Assembly (NCBI RefSeq): GCF_026210795.1
Contig: NC_089430.1
Coordinates: 4,588,001-4,652,000, forward strand
Length of the DNA stretch: 64,000 nt
DNA from: Rhizophagus irregularis
Lineage: Eukaryota; Glomeromycota; Glomeromycetes; Glomerales; Glomeraceae
Reading direction: 5' to 3'
Shown in pieces: positions 36,656 through 47,149 of the stretch. The notes below the pieces were generated by a model. The model made no database searches and had not been told where the DNA came from. It worked only from the letters and a program-made list of their open reading frames with translations. Numbering within the stretch: the stretch's first letter is position 1; each line of letters opens with the position of its first letter. Both the position numbers and the translations under genes were made by a program.

Positions 36656-36732
36656 ATCGTCGTAATCATTTCCCCCAATTTGAAACCTTTTCTTTTTTTT
36701 AAAAAAAAATTAAACCTTAAGAATTTTTTAAA

Positions 36733-37956
36733 ATGGGTAAAAATATCGTCGTATTGTGTGACGGCACTTGGAATAGTAAAAATTCAAGAACTAACGTTTA
36801 TGCGTTATACAGAGAATTAATACTTGGGCAACAACATGTCAGGTACATAAATGGAGTCGGAATTGGAGAATCGGCCTTGGGTTTTATAATCGATGGTGCT
36901 GTAGCTCTAAGCCTTGATACTAAAATAAAAGAGGGTTATAAATATATAGTTGAACACTATAAACCTGGTGACGATATATGGCTTTTTGGTTTTAGTCGTG
37001 GTGCCTATACTGTGAGATGTATTGCTGGAATGATAAGAAATTGTGGAATAATAAAAGTAGATCGAGATATCACATCCGAGCAAGTTGACGAACGTGTTGA
37101 TCGTGCTTATCATAACTACCGTAATAGAGATAAGATTTACCACCCGGAAGGAACTGGATCTGACGAATTCAAAAAAAAATTCAGTTATCCTGACTCTGAA
37201 AAACCAGTCATTAAATTTCTTGGACTTTGGGAAACTGTTGGTGCTCATGGTTTACCTGTATATGTAGTTGGCGAAGGTTTCAAATATTTAGAATTTTACG
37301 ATCAAGTCGTACCCAATATAGTTAATTTTGCGTGTCAAGCTTTGGCTATTCACGAAAGAACTTCTTTTTTTGAACCTTGTCATATATATCCAAATAGTTC
37401 CGGTACCGTAACTGTCAAAGAGACTTGGTTTCCTGGTATACATAGTGAAATATGTGGTGGAACTTATTTATCATTTGGAGGTAACGAAAGAATATCAAAA
37501 GCAACTATGCTATGGATGATAGAACATATTGTACAAATTGGAGGTTTGTTAATGCGAGATGATCTTGAGGGTTATCGTACTCGATTCTCTCCATATTACG
37601 GACCTTCTTGGAACCTTAAAAATTTAATATTCGATAATGGCAACGCTCTTATCCCAATGCTGCTTAAAGACAGGACTATTCCTTTAGAATTAGATCCTAT
37701 TAGTAAAAAGTTTTTAAGAAAAGATTTACTTTATAGAGATAGTGACTGGTTACTTCTATTTGGTACTAGGACCAATCTGCATACTCATTATGGTTCGAAT
37801 ACGTATGAAGAGTTGCGTAAAATTATGGAAACGAAGAGAATCATGCTATATAACAATATAATATACGACAAGGTTGCAAACGAAAAGAGCGAAAATATAT
37901 TTGAGTGGCTCGTTTATAATATAACATCACTTAGGATTATGAGTTATTTTTATTAG
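36733..37956 (+). CDS. DUF2235-type alpha/beta hydrolase, copy 1
   Basis: Intronless, 407 aa. It starts with the family signature (IVVLCDGTWN), then the nucleophile elbow GFSRG with serine at residue 88, and the WFPGIH segment with a histidine at about 237. DUF2235 proteins are serine hydrolases; the best known relatives are phospholipase-like effectors of bacterial type VI secretion, and fungi have many uncharacterised copies. Two normally strict positions differ from copy 2: WETVGAHG (Glu167, where copy 2 has WDTVGALG) and GIHSEICGG (Cys241, Gly in copy 2). This copy may have reduced activity. No signal peptide is seen, so it is probably cytosolic or membrane-associated. It is about 80% identical to copy 2 by eye. 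Confidence 0.88.
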   Translation: MGKNIVVLCDGTWNSKNSRTNVYALYRELILGQQHVRYINGVGIGESALGFIIDGAVALSLDTKIKEGYKYIVEHYKPGDDIWLFGFSRGAYTVRCIAGMIRNCGIIKVDRDITSEQVDERVDRAYHNYRNRDKIYHPEGTGSDEFKKKFSYPDSEKPVIKFLGLWETVGAHGLPVYVVGEGFKYLEFYDQVVPNIVNFACQALAIHERTSFFEPCHIYPNSSGTVTVKETWFPGIHSEICGGTYLSFGGNERISKATMLWMIEHIVQIGGLLMRDDLEGYRTRFSPYYGPSWNLKNLIFDNGNALIPMLLKDRTIPLELDPISKKFLRKDLLYRDSDWLLLFGTRTNLHTHYGSNTYEELRKIMETKRIMLYNNIIYDKVANEKSENIFEWLVYNITSLRIMSYFY

Positions 37957-38639
37957 TTTAGTAATTATAGAAAAAAATAATTTAGAATTAAAGCTTGGAA
38001 CCGGTTAATGTTAACCAGTAAAGACATCTATTAACCGGTTAATTTATTCGGTAAAAATACAGACGAGATTATGGTCATTTACAAGTATAATATTATAGTA
38101 TTATGGTAAAATTGTTAACAAAAAAAGGCTATTTATATAATTTATGTTTTACACTTTAAATGTTAAAAAATATATATTAACTAAAAACTGGTGCTTGATT
38201 CTTGCTGGAATTAAAGATTTAAAATTTGCGTAATGTATTTAACTCCGGTCAAATTTTAATGCCGGCCAGAATTAAGTTTTAACCGCCCGGACAAGATTTT
38301 TGAACATTCCAAGCTTTATATAGAATTTATTTTATTTATTTATTTATTTTTTTTGAAATAAATTTCTTATTTTACTTACAGTATATGATATGTTTGACTA
38401 TAAAATTTAACGTGCAGTTTAAGATAACTAGCCCTTATTATTTATGGTACAGTGATTTATACTCTAGTCATTTTACACTATTTCGTTCGTTATTATGGTT
38501 AAAATACAGTTATTCATATTACAAAATATATAAATCTTTGTGTACCAAATCGTTTTTCCTGATGGTTCATGTTTTGTTTTAAACTCTTGAAATGAAGTCA
38601 ACAATGTAATTTCTCTTTGGTGTATCTTAATGTTGCAGG

Positions 38640-38920
38640 TAACAGATCTTCGTGCTTTGGTTAAAAAAGTGGCGTTTCCGGATAAGTTATTAATTTTCGA
38701 TAGGATGTTAGAAGGGAAAGTCAGGTACTATATTTTGTGTATTGATATATTTGAGTATTCAAAAGGAAGTTGATCTTAGTTGTACGTAAGTCGTTGATAG
38801 AAGGAAAAAGCTATTGCGAATCACATTATGGAACATATTTCTAATTTTCTCGTGAAATTAACAAAGCATGATCAAGTTATGTTCAAGAATTTGATCGAGA
38901 AACGTACACTAAAATTTTGA
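38640..38920 (+). pseudogene. Exon-like remnants of an unidentified gene
   Basis: An acceptor (GTTGCAG) precedes VTDLRALVKKVAFPDK and LLIFDRMLEGK, with donor-like GT sites at 38718-38724. After another acceptor-like TAG, 38800-38920 reads EKAIANHIMEHISNFLVKLT and on to a stop. The composition is protein-like and better than the surroundings. The splice phases do not fit cleanly, and no further exons are visible. Not recognised. Confidence 0.3.
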
Positions 38921-39257
38921 CATTATTATTAAATCTTTATTTTATTTATGTCTTTTTTATTAGGGAAATAGTAAATTTAAACTGAATGATTAATTTCGAT
39001 TGGAACTATTTTAACGGTTAAAAATAACGGTCAATATATATTAGAGACTTTAATATTTTAGTGTTTACTATATGTTCACATACTGTACGTCACGAAATTG
39101 CGTGTTTAACTGTTAACACTGCGTTCGCTTTGCGTGTGAATATTACGAAAAAATTTGGGAAACGTTATGCCATTTTGAAAAAACAATAATAAACATGAAT
39201 TTAGCAACACTTAACAACACTTACTAATATAGATGATGTGGCGTCAATGCCGTTTTG

Positions 39258-39276
39258 CGTCAGCTGACAGCTGACG
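39258..39276. repeat. Perfect palindrome CGTCAGCTG-A-CAGCTGACG
   Basis: 9-bp arms with a single-base centre, in a local GC-rich island (39235-39380) that also contains GGCCTGGCC and CAGGCATTATAATATTGGGC. Confidence 0.7.
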
Positions 39277-39421
39277 TTACATCAGATGACGGCTGGCCTA
39301 GTAATGCTGGCCTGGCCAACCCAGGCATTATAATATTGGGCAATATTGGGCTAATTATGTAGGCCGACGTTATCTGAACAATATAGATATAGGAAAAAGT
39401 TAATTTCCTTAAATAGTTATA

Positions 39422-39718
39422 AGGCCACACAAATCAATTTTTCGATTCACGTAACATTGAAATTTAAAATCGACCCGGGACTCGGGTTTATTGTTTATTA
39501 GTAGAAAAAGTTTATATATAAAATTGTGACATTTGATTGGTTGACTTTTAAAAGGGAGGAATTTATTTTCGCTCTAGAAGTTCTCAGCCGCGTGATAAAC
39601 TTACCCGCCAATAAAATTACGTCCTGATCACGTGATAATTTTTTTAATATATAAACTTTTTTTTATTGAAATTTGCCGGCCGGGTGAAGTGAACCGAAAA
39701 TTCGAATTTGTGTGGCCT
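39422..39718. mobile_element. MITE-like element with AGGCCACACAAAT termini
   Basis: 297 bp. The left end AGGCCACACAAATC, then AATTTTTCGATTCAC, is inverted at the right (GAACCGAAAATTCGAATTTG, then TGTGGCCT), giving a terminal repeat of about 29 bp. The interior is non-coding, with CACGTGATAA. It is the only copy seen in this window. Confidence 0.7.
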
Positions 39719-40730
39719 AATATATAATATAGTACAACCATACACCTGAATATACACATTTGTAAAAAAAAATTAACGACTTTTTTATAGCGACCCTAAT
39801 AAGCGTTTTTCTAAATATGGTCGCACGTGTTAATTTTTTAGCTTCAGTTCTTTTACAACTTTGATACCATGAAAAAAAAAAATTTATAAACGGAAGAATT
39901 ATAAATTGTTACCATAAATTATTTTCGTAGTAATATATTCACTTGACTTTTTATGAACAATAAAATAATATATTTAATTTATTATTATTATTATTATTTT
40001 AATATTACAGCGTATATGAATTGATTCTTTACTTTCTCCAATAACGCTCAATTGAGAAAATTAAATTAAAATGAAACATCTTATAAACAACTATTAAATA
40101 AAAATTAGAGTAATTCAAAAACGGGATATTCAATAAATTGGATCCCGATCTAAACTTTAAAATTCTGCAGAGTGCAGATCATTCGAGAATCGGGAGTTAC
40201 CAAAAATTGGCATGTGAAGCTTTTTATTGTTAAACGGAACTGAACATGATCTCCGTGATTGTTTATCCAATCATATAAACAGTTGATGTAGTTACTGTTT
40301 TGGCTGAAACATGTTTTTAAGAATAGAAAATTTGATATAAATCATTACTATTGTTATAAATATGGAATAATTGTGTAAATAATAAGATTTATACTAGTTA
40401 AAAGTTTAGGTTACGCGAACCAAAAAATCCAAGTTTGTCAAACCATATCATATATATTGTAATACTTTATCAATTGGAATGCGTTACAATATGTATTACA
40501 ATCATTTAATGAAACACAGTGTTTTCTAATTCCATTCATTTCTTGTTTTTAAAAATCCATGTGATCAGTATTCATCTATGAAAGCTTTTATGATTATTAA
40601 TAAATTTATTCAAAGTCGATTTTCCTTTTTAATTGCTGTCTCAACTGTGCCTATTAAATCCTGATTTAACAGGATTTGTAATGTACGACGAAATATAACT
40701 GAATTTTTTTTTTGAATGACAAGCCTTAAA

Positions 40731-40900
40731 AGCTTTTGAAAGTATTTCTTTACAATTACAATACACAAGATGTCTTCTGCGTGAGCTTTTGAAAGTACTT
40801 CTTTACAATTACAATACACAATATGTCTTCTGCGTATTATGAAAAGCTTTTGAAAGTATTTCTTTACAACAATTACAATACATAATATGTCTACTACGTA
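40731..40900. repeat. Three tandem copies of a 53-61 bp unit
   Basis: AGCTTTTGAAAGTA followed by TTCTTTACAATTACAATACA and ATGTCTTCTGCGT recurs at 40731, 40784 and 40845. The third unit has a small CAA insertion. A minus-strand frame through it is repeat-derived. Confidence 0.8.
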
Positions 40901-41440
40901 AATATTTTTTATTATGTTTCGAGAATTTTATTATTTTATTACCAAAATAGCGAAATGAGGCTTATGATAATCACTTTACAGAATACACAGAATTTGGTTT
41001 GTTTATGTCGTACTAATGCTCACGATTCTCCTAAAACGTATTTTATTATATTTATAAGTAAATTACATTAATAAAATTCCTGACTGTACCAAATCGATAC
41101 AGTTTCTACCCTGTTATTTTTGCTTTTATGTCAAAAAATCATTCAAAATACATATTTGTACTTCTTCGTGTGAAAAAAAGGGGAACAATTAAAAAAGAAG
41201 GAAATTTAAAATAATTAAAAAGAATTTTTCAGTAATATTTGTGCGGTATTTTGGAAAGTTATATAGTACGATTGAGAATTTATGTATAGTATGGTTAAAA
41301 TGATCTACGTATGTATGATTTTTATGATTTTAAAGTAGTATGTACGATTCACGTTTATACATACATACTTAGATTACTATATATAAAAAAAATCTTTTAT
41401 TATTATACTGAAATTTAAACCTGATTCTGATATTCAATTG

Positions 41441-41710
41441 GAACAGTGGCATAATGAACTTTTTGTACATGTATGTGCCTTTCTTGAAAATATTGCAATT
41501 GAGTCTTCTTCTTCATTGCTTATATCAGTATCTTTATTACTTTCAATAGTATTACTATCACTTTCAACTTGATATTCCTTTAAGAAATGCAAAAGAAAAT
41601 TAATTTATTAAAAAACTTAGCCTTACATATTTTACTTATAGGATCTTACTCAATATAATCAATATCAAGTTCTTTGATATCTGAAGGTCTACTTTCTCAC
41701 TCATTTTTAT
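41441..41710 (-). pseudogene. Acidic exon-like remnants of an unidentified gene
   Basis: The minus strand at 41441-41585 follows an acceptor (TTCTTAAAG) and reads EYQVESDSNTIESNKDTD, then NEEEDSIAIFSRKAH, before a stop. Just upstream, 41655-41705 reads RPSDIKELDIDYIE. The two pieces look like neighbouring exons of an acidic protein, but the phases do not join. No domain is recognised. Confidence 0.28.
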
Positions 41711-42357
41711 TTATTTTGGATAAAAATATTTTTTCGCCAATAGAGAAAAAATTTTTTTCGTTAATTATAAGCCACAATCATAGAGACGTCGTGCTATATC
41801 TGATATTATTGTTTATTGCACGTGTTTCATTGTATCATATCACAAAATATTTTAGTATGATATTTATAATTTATTGTATCACATAGTATAATATTCATGT
41901 TAGTATGGTAATTTGTCTTATCATACATACTAAATTTATAAATCATACTATGATACTGATTTACTATATACCCATATTTGTGAAATAAGAACAATAAAAA
42001 AAAAACCATATTAGAAGAGGGAATTTTTTTTTAAAGCATTTTTAAACAAATAAAATAAAATATATTATATTAATTGATTTTAAATGGAAATTTTGTTAGA
42101 TTATTCCGATGATTGCAACAATTATTAGCACTATTTTTAAATTTATTATTATGGAAATGGAACTCCTAAACTTAATTTCACCAAAAATGGAATATTATAA
42201 CCTTTCAAACAATAAACAAAAATAGAAATTCAAGTATTTCTTTGTGGATTTTTACGCCACAGCACGAAACTGATTTTTATCAATGGCCGAATTGGTAGCT
42301 TTTATTTCTCAAAATAAATATACAATTCATTTACGATTTATTATTATGCAAAAGAGT

Positions 42358-42365
42358 TATAAATA
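42358..42365 (+). promoter_or_regulatory. TATA-like box of the second DUF2235 gene
   Basis: TATAAATA in the same conserved block as at 36648, 91 bp before the ATG. Confidence 0.45.
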
Positions 42366-42455
42366 ATCGTAATAATTTCTTTCCTCAAATTTACAAAACA
42401 TTGAAATCTTATTCTTTTTTTTAAAAAAAAATTAAACCTCAAGAATTTTGCAAAA

Positions 42456-43703
42456 ATGGGTAAAAATATCGTCGTATTGTGTGACGGCACTTGGAATGGT
42501 GCAAACTCCGGAACTAACATTTATAAGTTATATAAAGAATTAATACTTGAGCAACAACATGTCAAGTACATAAACGGTGTTGGAATTGGAAAATCGGCCT
42601 TGGGTTTTATAATCGATGGTGCTGTAGCTCTAAGCCTTGATACTAAAATAAAAGAGGGTTATAAATATATAGTTGAACACTATAATCCTGGTGACGATAT
42701 ATGGCTTTTCGGCTTTAGCCGTGGTGCTTATACCGTGAGATGTATTGTTGGAATGATAAGAAATTGTGGGATACTAAAAGTGGATCAAAACAACACATCT
42801 GAGCAAGTTGACGAACGTGTTGATCATGCTTATCTTATCTATCGTAATAGAGACAGGAATTACCACCCGGAAGGAACTGGATCTGACGAATTCAAAAAAA
42901 AATTAAGTCATCCTGACTCTAAAAAGCCAGTTATTAAGTTTCTTGGACTTTGGGACACTGTTGGTGCTCTTGGCCTACCCATATATGATATTGACGAAGG
43001 TTTCAAATATTTAGAATTTTACGATCAAGTCGTGCCCAATGTAGTTAATTGTGCGTGTCAAGCTTTGGCTATTCACGAAAGAAATGCTTTTTTCGAGCCT
43101 TGCCATATATATCCAAATAGTTCCCGTACCGTAACTGTCAAAGAGACTTGGTTTCCTGGTATACATAATGAAATAGGCGGTGGAACTTTTTTATCATTTG
43201 GAGGAAATGAAAGAATATCAAAAGCAACTATGCTTTGGATGATAGAACATGTTGTACAAATTGGAGGTTTGTTAATGCGAGATGATCTTGAGGGTTATCG
43301 TACTCGATTAGATTACGGACCTTCTTGGAACCTCATAAATTTAATATTTGACAATTATAATGCTCTATTCCCAACGCCCATGCTTAAAGACAGAGTTATT
43401 CGTCTAAAATTAGATCCTAGTGAAAAATTTTTAAGAAAAGATCTACTTTATAGAGATGGTGACTGGTTACTTCCATTTGGTACCAGGTCCCATCTGCGTA
43501 CTCATTATGGTTCGAAAACGTACGAAGTGTTGCGTAATTCTATGGAAATAAAGGAAATCATGCTATACAACAATATAATATACGACAAGGACGTAAATGA
43601 AAAGAGCAAAAATATATTTGAATGGCTCATTTATAATATTTTACTTAGGATTATGACTTATTTCATTTGTTTAGTACTTATTATGAAAAAAAATAATTTG
43701 TAA
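42456..43703 (+). CDS. DUF2235-type alpha/beta hydrolase, copy 2
   Basis: Intronless, 415 aa, same strand as copy 1 and 5.7 kb downstream. It has VVLCDGTWN, the GFSRG nucleophile elbow (Ser88), the canonical WDTVGALG (Asp167) and WFPGIHNEIGGG, so all family motifs look intact. The C-terminus differs from copy 1: after NIFEWLIYN it runs into a hydrophobic stretch (ILLRIMTYFICLVLIM) ending KKNNL, which could be a tail anchor. Together with intact motifs this makes it the more likely functional enzyme of the pair. The expected role is ester or phospholipid hydrolysis; the substrate is unknown. Confidence 0.9.
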   Translation: MGKNIVVLCDGTWNGANSGTNIYKLYKELILEQQHVKYINGVGIGKSALGFIIDGAVALSLDTKIKEGYKYIVEHYNPGDDIWLFGFSRGAYTVRCIVGMIRNCGILKVDQNNTSEQVDERVDHAYLIYRNRDRNYHPEGTGSDEFKKKLSHPDSKKPVIKFLGLWDTVGALGLPIYDIDEGFKYLEFYDQVVPNVVNCACQALAIHERNAFFEPCHIYPNSSRTVTVKETWFPGIHNEIGGGTFLSFGGNERISKATMLWMIEHVVQIGGLLMRDDLEGYRTRLDYGPSWNLINLIFDNYNALFPTPMLKDRVIRLKLDPSEKFLRKDLLYRDGDWLLPFGTRSHLRTHYGSKTYEVLRNSMEIKEIMLYNNIIYDKDVNEKSKNIFEWLIYNILLRIMTYFICLVLIMKKNNL

Positions 43704-44288
43704 AATATAGAATTAGATTAAGACATCTATTAACCGGTTAATTTATTCGGTAAAAGCGCAGATCACTGGTTTATATTAACATTATGAAAAATTGTTAGCA
43801 AAATACTTCAAGTATTAATAACTATAAACTGGTACTTAATTCTTGCTGGAATTAAGATTTAAATTTTGCAACTCCGGCGGTCAAATGTTAATGCCGGCGG
43901 CCGGCCAGAATTAAGTTTTAACTGATTAATTAACCGGTCGAGGTTTTTGAACTTTTATTTTTATTTTTTTTTTGAAATAAATTTCTTTTTTACCTACAAT
44001 AAATGATATGTTTTTATTATAAAAATTTAACGTGCAGTTTAAGATAACTAATAACGAACGAAATATTCGAGATATTAGTGTAACAATGACTAAAGAATAA
44101 ATAGAGCTAACCCACTCACCCACTGTTGCTAGACCATAAATAATAGTTATGTTAGGGCTAAACTAATTTTGACAGGAATTAATATTTCGCACTTCTTGAT
44201 GAAATTACTTTGATATTGATTAAAATACGGATTATTATTACCTAGTTAGTTATTCATAATAATAAATAGGTTTTTAAAATATATTACA

Positions 44289-44640
44289 TCATTCTAACCC
44301 ATAAATTTCGGGTAAGCGACGCGCTTTTTCAATCATTAGAAAAAGAAAGAACAGCACGAATTTATAGAATATAAATATAAATTCATTAGTGTACTCTTCG
44401 CTTAAATTTAAATGACATTTGTGTAATGAATTCACTTTAGGTACAAATACAACTTGTTTATCCTGTTTATGAATTGTTGTCAAATGAAGGTCTCGTTTCT
44501 ATAATAACTAATTGAATGAATTTCTTTCTGAAGATTCACAATACTAAATTAAAAAAAAAATGTTAGTAATGGAACTTGTAAATTAGGTCGATATATTTCA
44601 TTTTGCAATTTAGCTTTAGCAGCAAATTCTCGAATAGCTG
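44289..44640 (-). pseudogene. Exon-like remnants of an unidentified gene
   Basis: Minus strand. After an acceptor CAG, about 44560-44640 reads AIREFAAKAKLQNEIYRP, then NLQVPLLT. After a second TAG acceptor, 44289-44505 reads KRDLHLTTIHKQDKQVVFVP, then HKCHLNLSEEYTNEFIF, to a stop. Both have protein-like composition. No start or domain could be assigned. Confidence 0.3.
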
Positions 44641-44937
44641 AAATTGGCACGATATAATAAAAGTCTAAATGATTTTACTGGTTGAACGATAAAATAAAAT
44701 ACTAAATGATTTAATGTTTTATATATTTTTTGAATTAGAGATATATTTTTTTTTTTAAACAAAAAAGCACTCGTCTACTTTCATAGTCCCAAATACTGTG
44801 GGAAGGAATTAATCAAAGAAAATTGTATCCCGCACGATTATTCTGATGTAGGTTACTTGATTTTTATAATCATCCCTATTATGAACAATATAATAATGTA
44901 ATTAGAATTTGAATATTATTGATTAAATAATTCATTA

Positions 44938-45790
44938 TTCTGGTAATTAAATAATTCATTATTTATTGAATAATTATTAAAAAGCTAACAATTCCATTTG
45001 ATAGAATCATTACAAAATTGATACTTTTAGTGAAATTTAATGGGAGACAAAATCAAATATAATTTTCAAGCAGGCACAAAAAATAGTTGATAGTGATAAC
45101 AAATAAGAAGCGTCAATTAATATACAAAAGATTTAATGAGCATTGTAAATAATACTTTTGAGGCATGCGAAACTTGTTATATGGTTGTACATATCTGGAT
45201 CCAGAGAAGTGCAAGGACATAAACTCTAATCTAGTAAAGTGAGTGATTTGACTGGCACTTTCTACTCATAATTTACTGTCGTCACCCTTTATACAGAGCA
45301 TGAAAAATTCGCGGAAGAAAGTGGAAACCTTTGCTGCGGGTAATAAATTGTCAACTGCTATAACAAAATGACACATTTACAAAATGAAAATTTCGTCGAC
45401 TCGCATGAATCTGATGCCACTTTGTTTATAGACCGAAGTATAAAAATCCAGATCGTGCTCTTTCAAAATACGTGCCTATACTATGAAGCAAATATTTATT
45501 CAAGATTATATACTATTTATTCGGAATATTAAAAATATTTGTATGATACATAATTTAAAGTAAACTATTCTTTAATTTAATCTTATTGATCGTAAAGTTA
45601 AACTTTACGATAACGAAATTGAGGTTATTGTTGCCAAAATTACTAAATATGGTATTTTTTAAATATATACAGAAGAAAAAATGGAGAAATAAATGCTTCA
45701 TTTGTAATGATAACATAGTTCCTTGTGAATATTTTTATTTTAACTTCGTCGTATCACGTAATAGTTACGTCTACTTACTATCAGATAATT
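44938..45790. repeat. Segmental duplication, copy A (partner 50366-51870)
   Basis: It starts at CTGGTAATTAAATA, exactly where exon 2 of the kinase at 49019 ends, and continues through TTCCATTTGATAGAATCATT, TACATATCTGGATCCAGA, CTGATGCCAC and CACGTAATAGTTAC. All of these occur in the same order downstream of that kinase. Copy B carries an extra block of about 0.6 kb (50550-51230). Confidence 0.75.
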
Positions 45791-46229
45791 ATTAATAGCC
45801 ATAAATTTAATATTGGATAATGATCGGGATAATGAATTTCGGAAATATTAAAATTTTGGAAGCTGAATTTTCGAGAAGCCCTTAAGAACTTGATTTTTCC
45901 AGTTGAGATTTTCCAGGGTGACTAACCATAGGTGTTATTTCACGATTATTTCCCAGTTGAGTTCCAACCATTTCAGATAAAGATTATGTCTTTCTCTTTC
46001 TTCAGTTATATTTTTAAAAGCTATCTATTAACTGTCAAAATTCGAATAATTTTTTGTAATTATAATATTATAAAAGAGATATATTTTTAAAATTATTTAT
46101 CGATTTGCAAGAATTCTATTTAATAAAATTTTTAAAATTTTTGGTCCGGGAAAGATCTGCTTTAATTTGTTATGTTATGATAATTCTGTTTGATCCTTAA
46201 ACACAATCTACTATTGTTGTAATTTTTTC

Positions 46230-46470
46230 TCACCTGCTGATCGATTCGCGTCTAAACATTTTTTATTCAAATCCACAGGCCTTGGTCTAAAAATATTTAT
46301 TTTTTAAACTATCATCATGGCTCACATCATGATATGGAGGTAATAGATGTCAGCGTCTTTAGTATAATTTGTCCTCTTAAATTCTCAGGAGCAATATGTG
46401 GTAAAACACTGTATGTACCATTTTCCGTATTTCCCGTTACATTGTAATCTGCAGGTTTATATCGGAACTT
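46230..46470 (-). pseudogene. Kinase C-lobe pseudogene
   Basis: The minus strand reads PADYNVTGNTENGTYSVLPH, IAPENLRGQ, then frameshifted pieces (SHDVSHDDSL, RPRPVDLNKKCLDANR) matching the activation segment and C-lobe of the neighbouring kinases. The [10 protein letters not shown] block is deleted and stops interrupt every frame. No catalytic loop is recognisable upstream. It is an old, inactive copy. Confidence 0.75.
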
Positions 46471-47149
46471 TTGTGTTTGAGAATACGATTGTAATTTATT
46501 ATCATATGGAGGAATTTTGAAATTAACTTTCCAATAATTATTAAATTCAATACAGTTGGAAATTTTTCTACCGTTTCATTCGTTAAATATCATATTTTAC
46601 CAAAATCGAGTGTAAATTAGCATCCATTAATAATTACTTTCCCTTAAAATACAGTATGAGAAAAGAACAACATTATTTTCTACGAATAATCCATCTTTAA
46701 TTGCTAAAAGAGATATAATTTCAACTAGTTCATTATTTGTTCGGCTTTTTATGAATTTTATTTAAAACTATTATTTCTTTATAGTCGAAAGCAAAAGTAA
46801 AAATAATTTAGTTAAAAATCAGTGTTTTTTTTTGACATAATAATTAATGATTTAACGATTTACGATAATCTTCTAATCTCACTAGCGGATAACCATTAAA
46901 ATTTATTGTTTAAAAAAAAAGTTACATACTGTACAGTACATACATAAAAAAATAAAATAAAAAAAACAAAAAATATTACATTTGTACATTTTTGTAAAAA
47001 TTTAGAGAGGTCCGTCCTCCACTTTTATAATTTTCACTTATTCATTCTTCACGCCCATTTCGTAAAAGTCCTTATCTGATCGTTATCATAATTAAATAAA
47101 AATTAATTAGTTTAATTATTTGATGGTAATAAGAAAATGAATATTTACC

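Larger units (their letters stand above)
29381..36732. other. Large gene-poor region with tandem array and elements
   Basis: 7.3 kb without a recognised protein gene. Contents listed separately: element at 29706, pyrimidine tract at 31801, tandem array at 32505-34470, hairpin at 35108, element at 35485. The stretch 36300-36490 resembles 40150-40405 and belongs to the DUF2235 segmental duplication. Confidence 0.6.
37957..42455. other. Region between DUF2235 genes: duplicated flanks, elements, coding remnants
   Basis: 37990-38430 matches the 3' flank of the second DUF2235 gene (43710-44050), including TTAACCGGTTAA palindromes and AATGCCGGCCAGAATTAAG. 40150-40405 matches the 5' flank of the first gene, so about 1.9 kb (40420-42300) appears inserted between that flank and the second gene. 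No complete gene was seen. Confidence 0.55.
43704..47149. other. Intergenic region with duplicated segment and gene remnants
   Basis: 43710-44050 is the duplicated 3' flank of the DUF2235 unit, with TTAACCGGTTAA and GCCGGCGGCCGGCC. 44938-45790 is a copy of the 3' end and downstream flank of the kinase at 49019. Remnants of an unknown gene and of a kinase are listed separately. The rest is AT-rich without features. Confidence 0.55.

Noticed and set aside
40610-40819. 69-codon minus-strand frame with repeated CNCKEV motif
   Set aside because: It is read from the three-unit tandem repeat at 40731-40900; there is no independent support.
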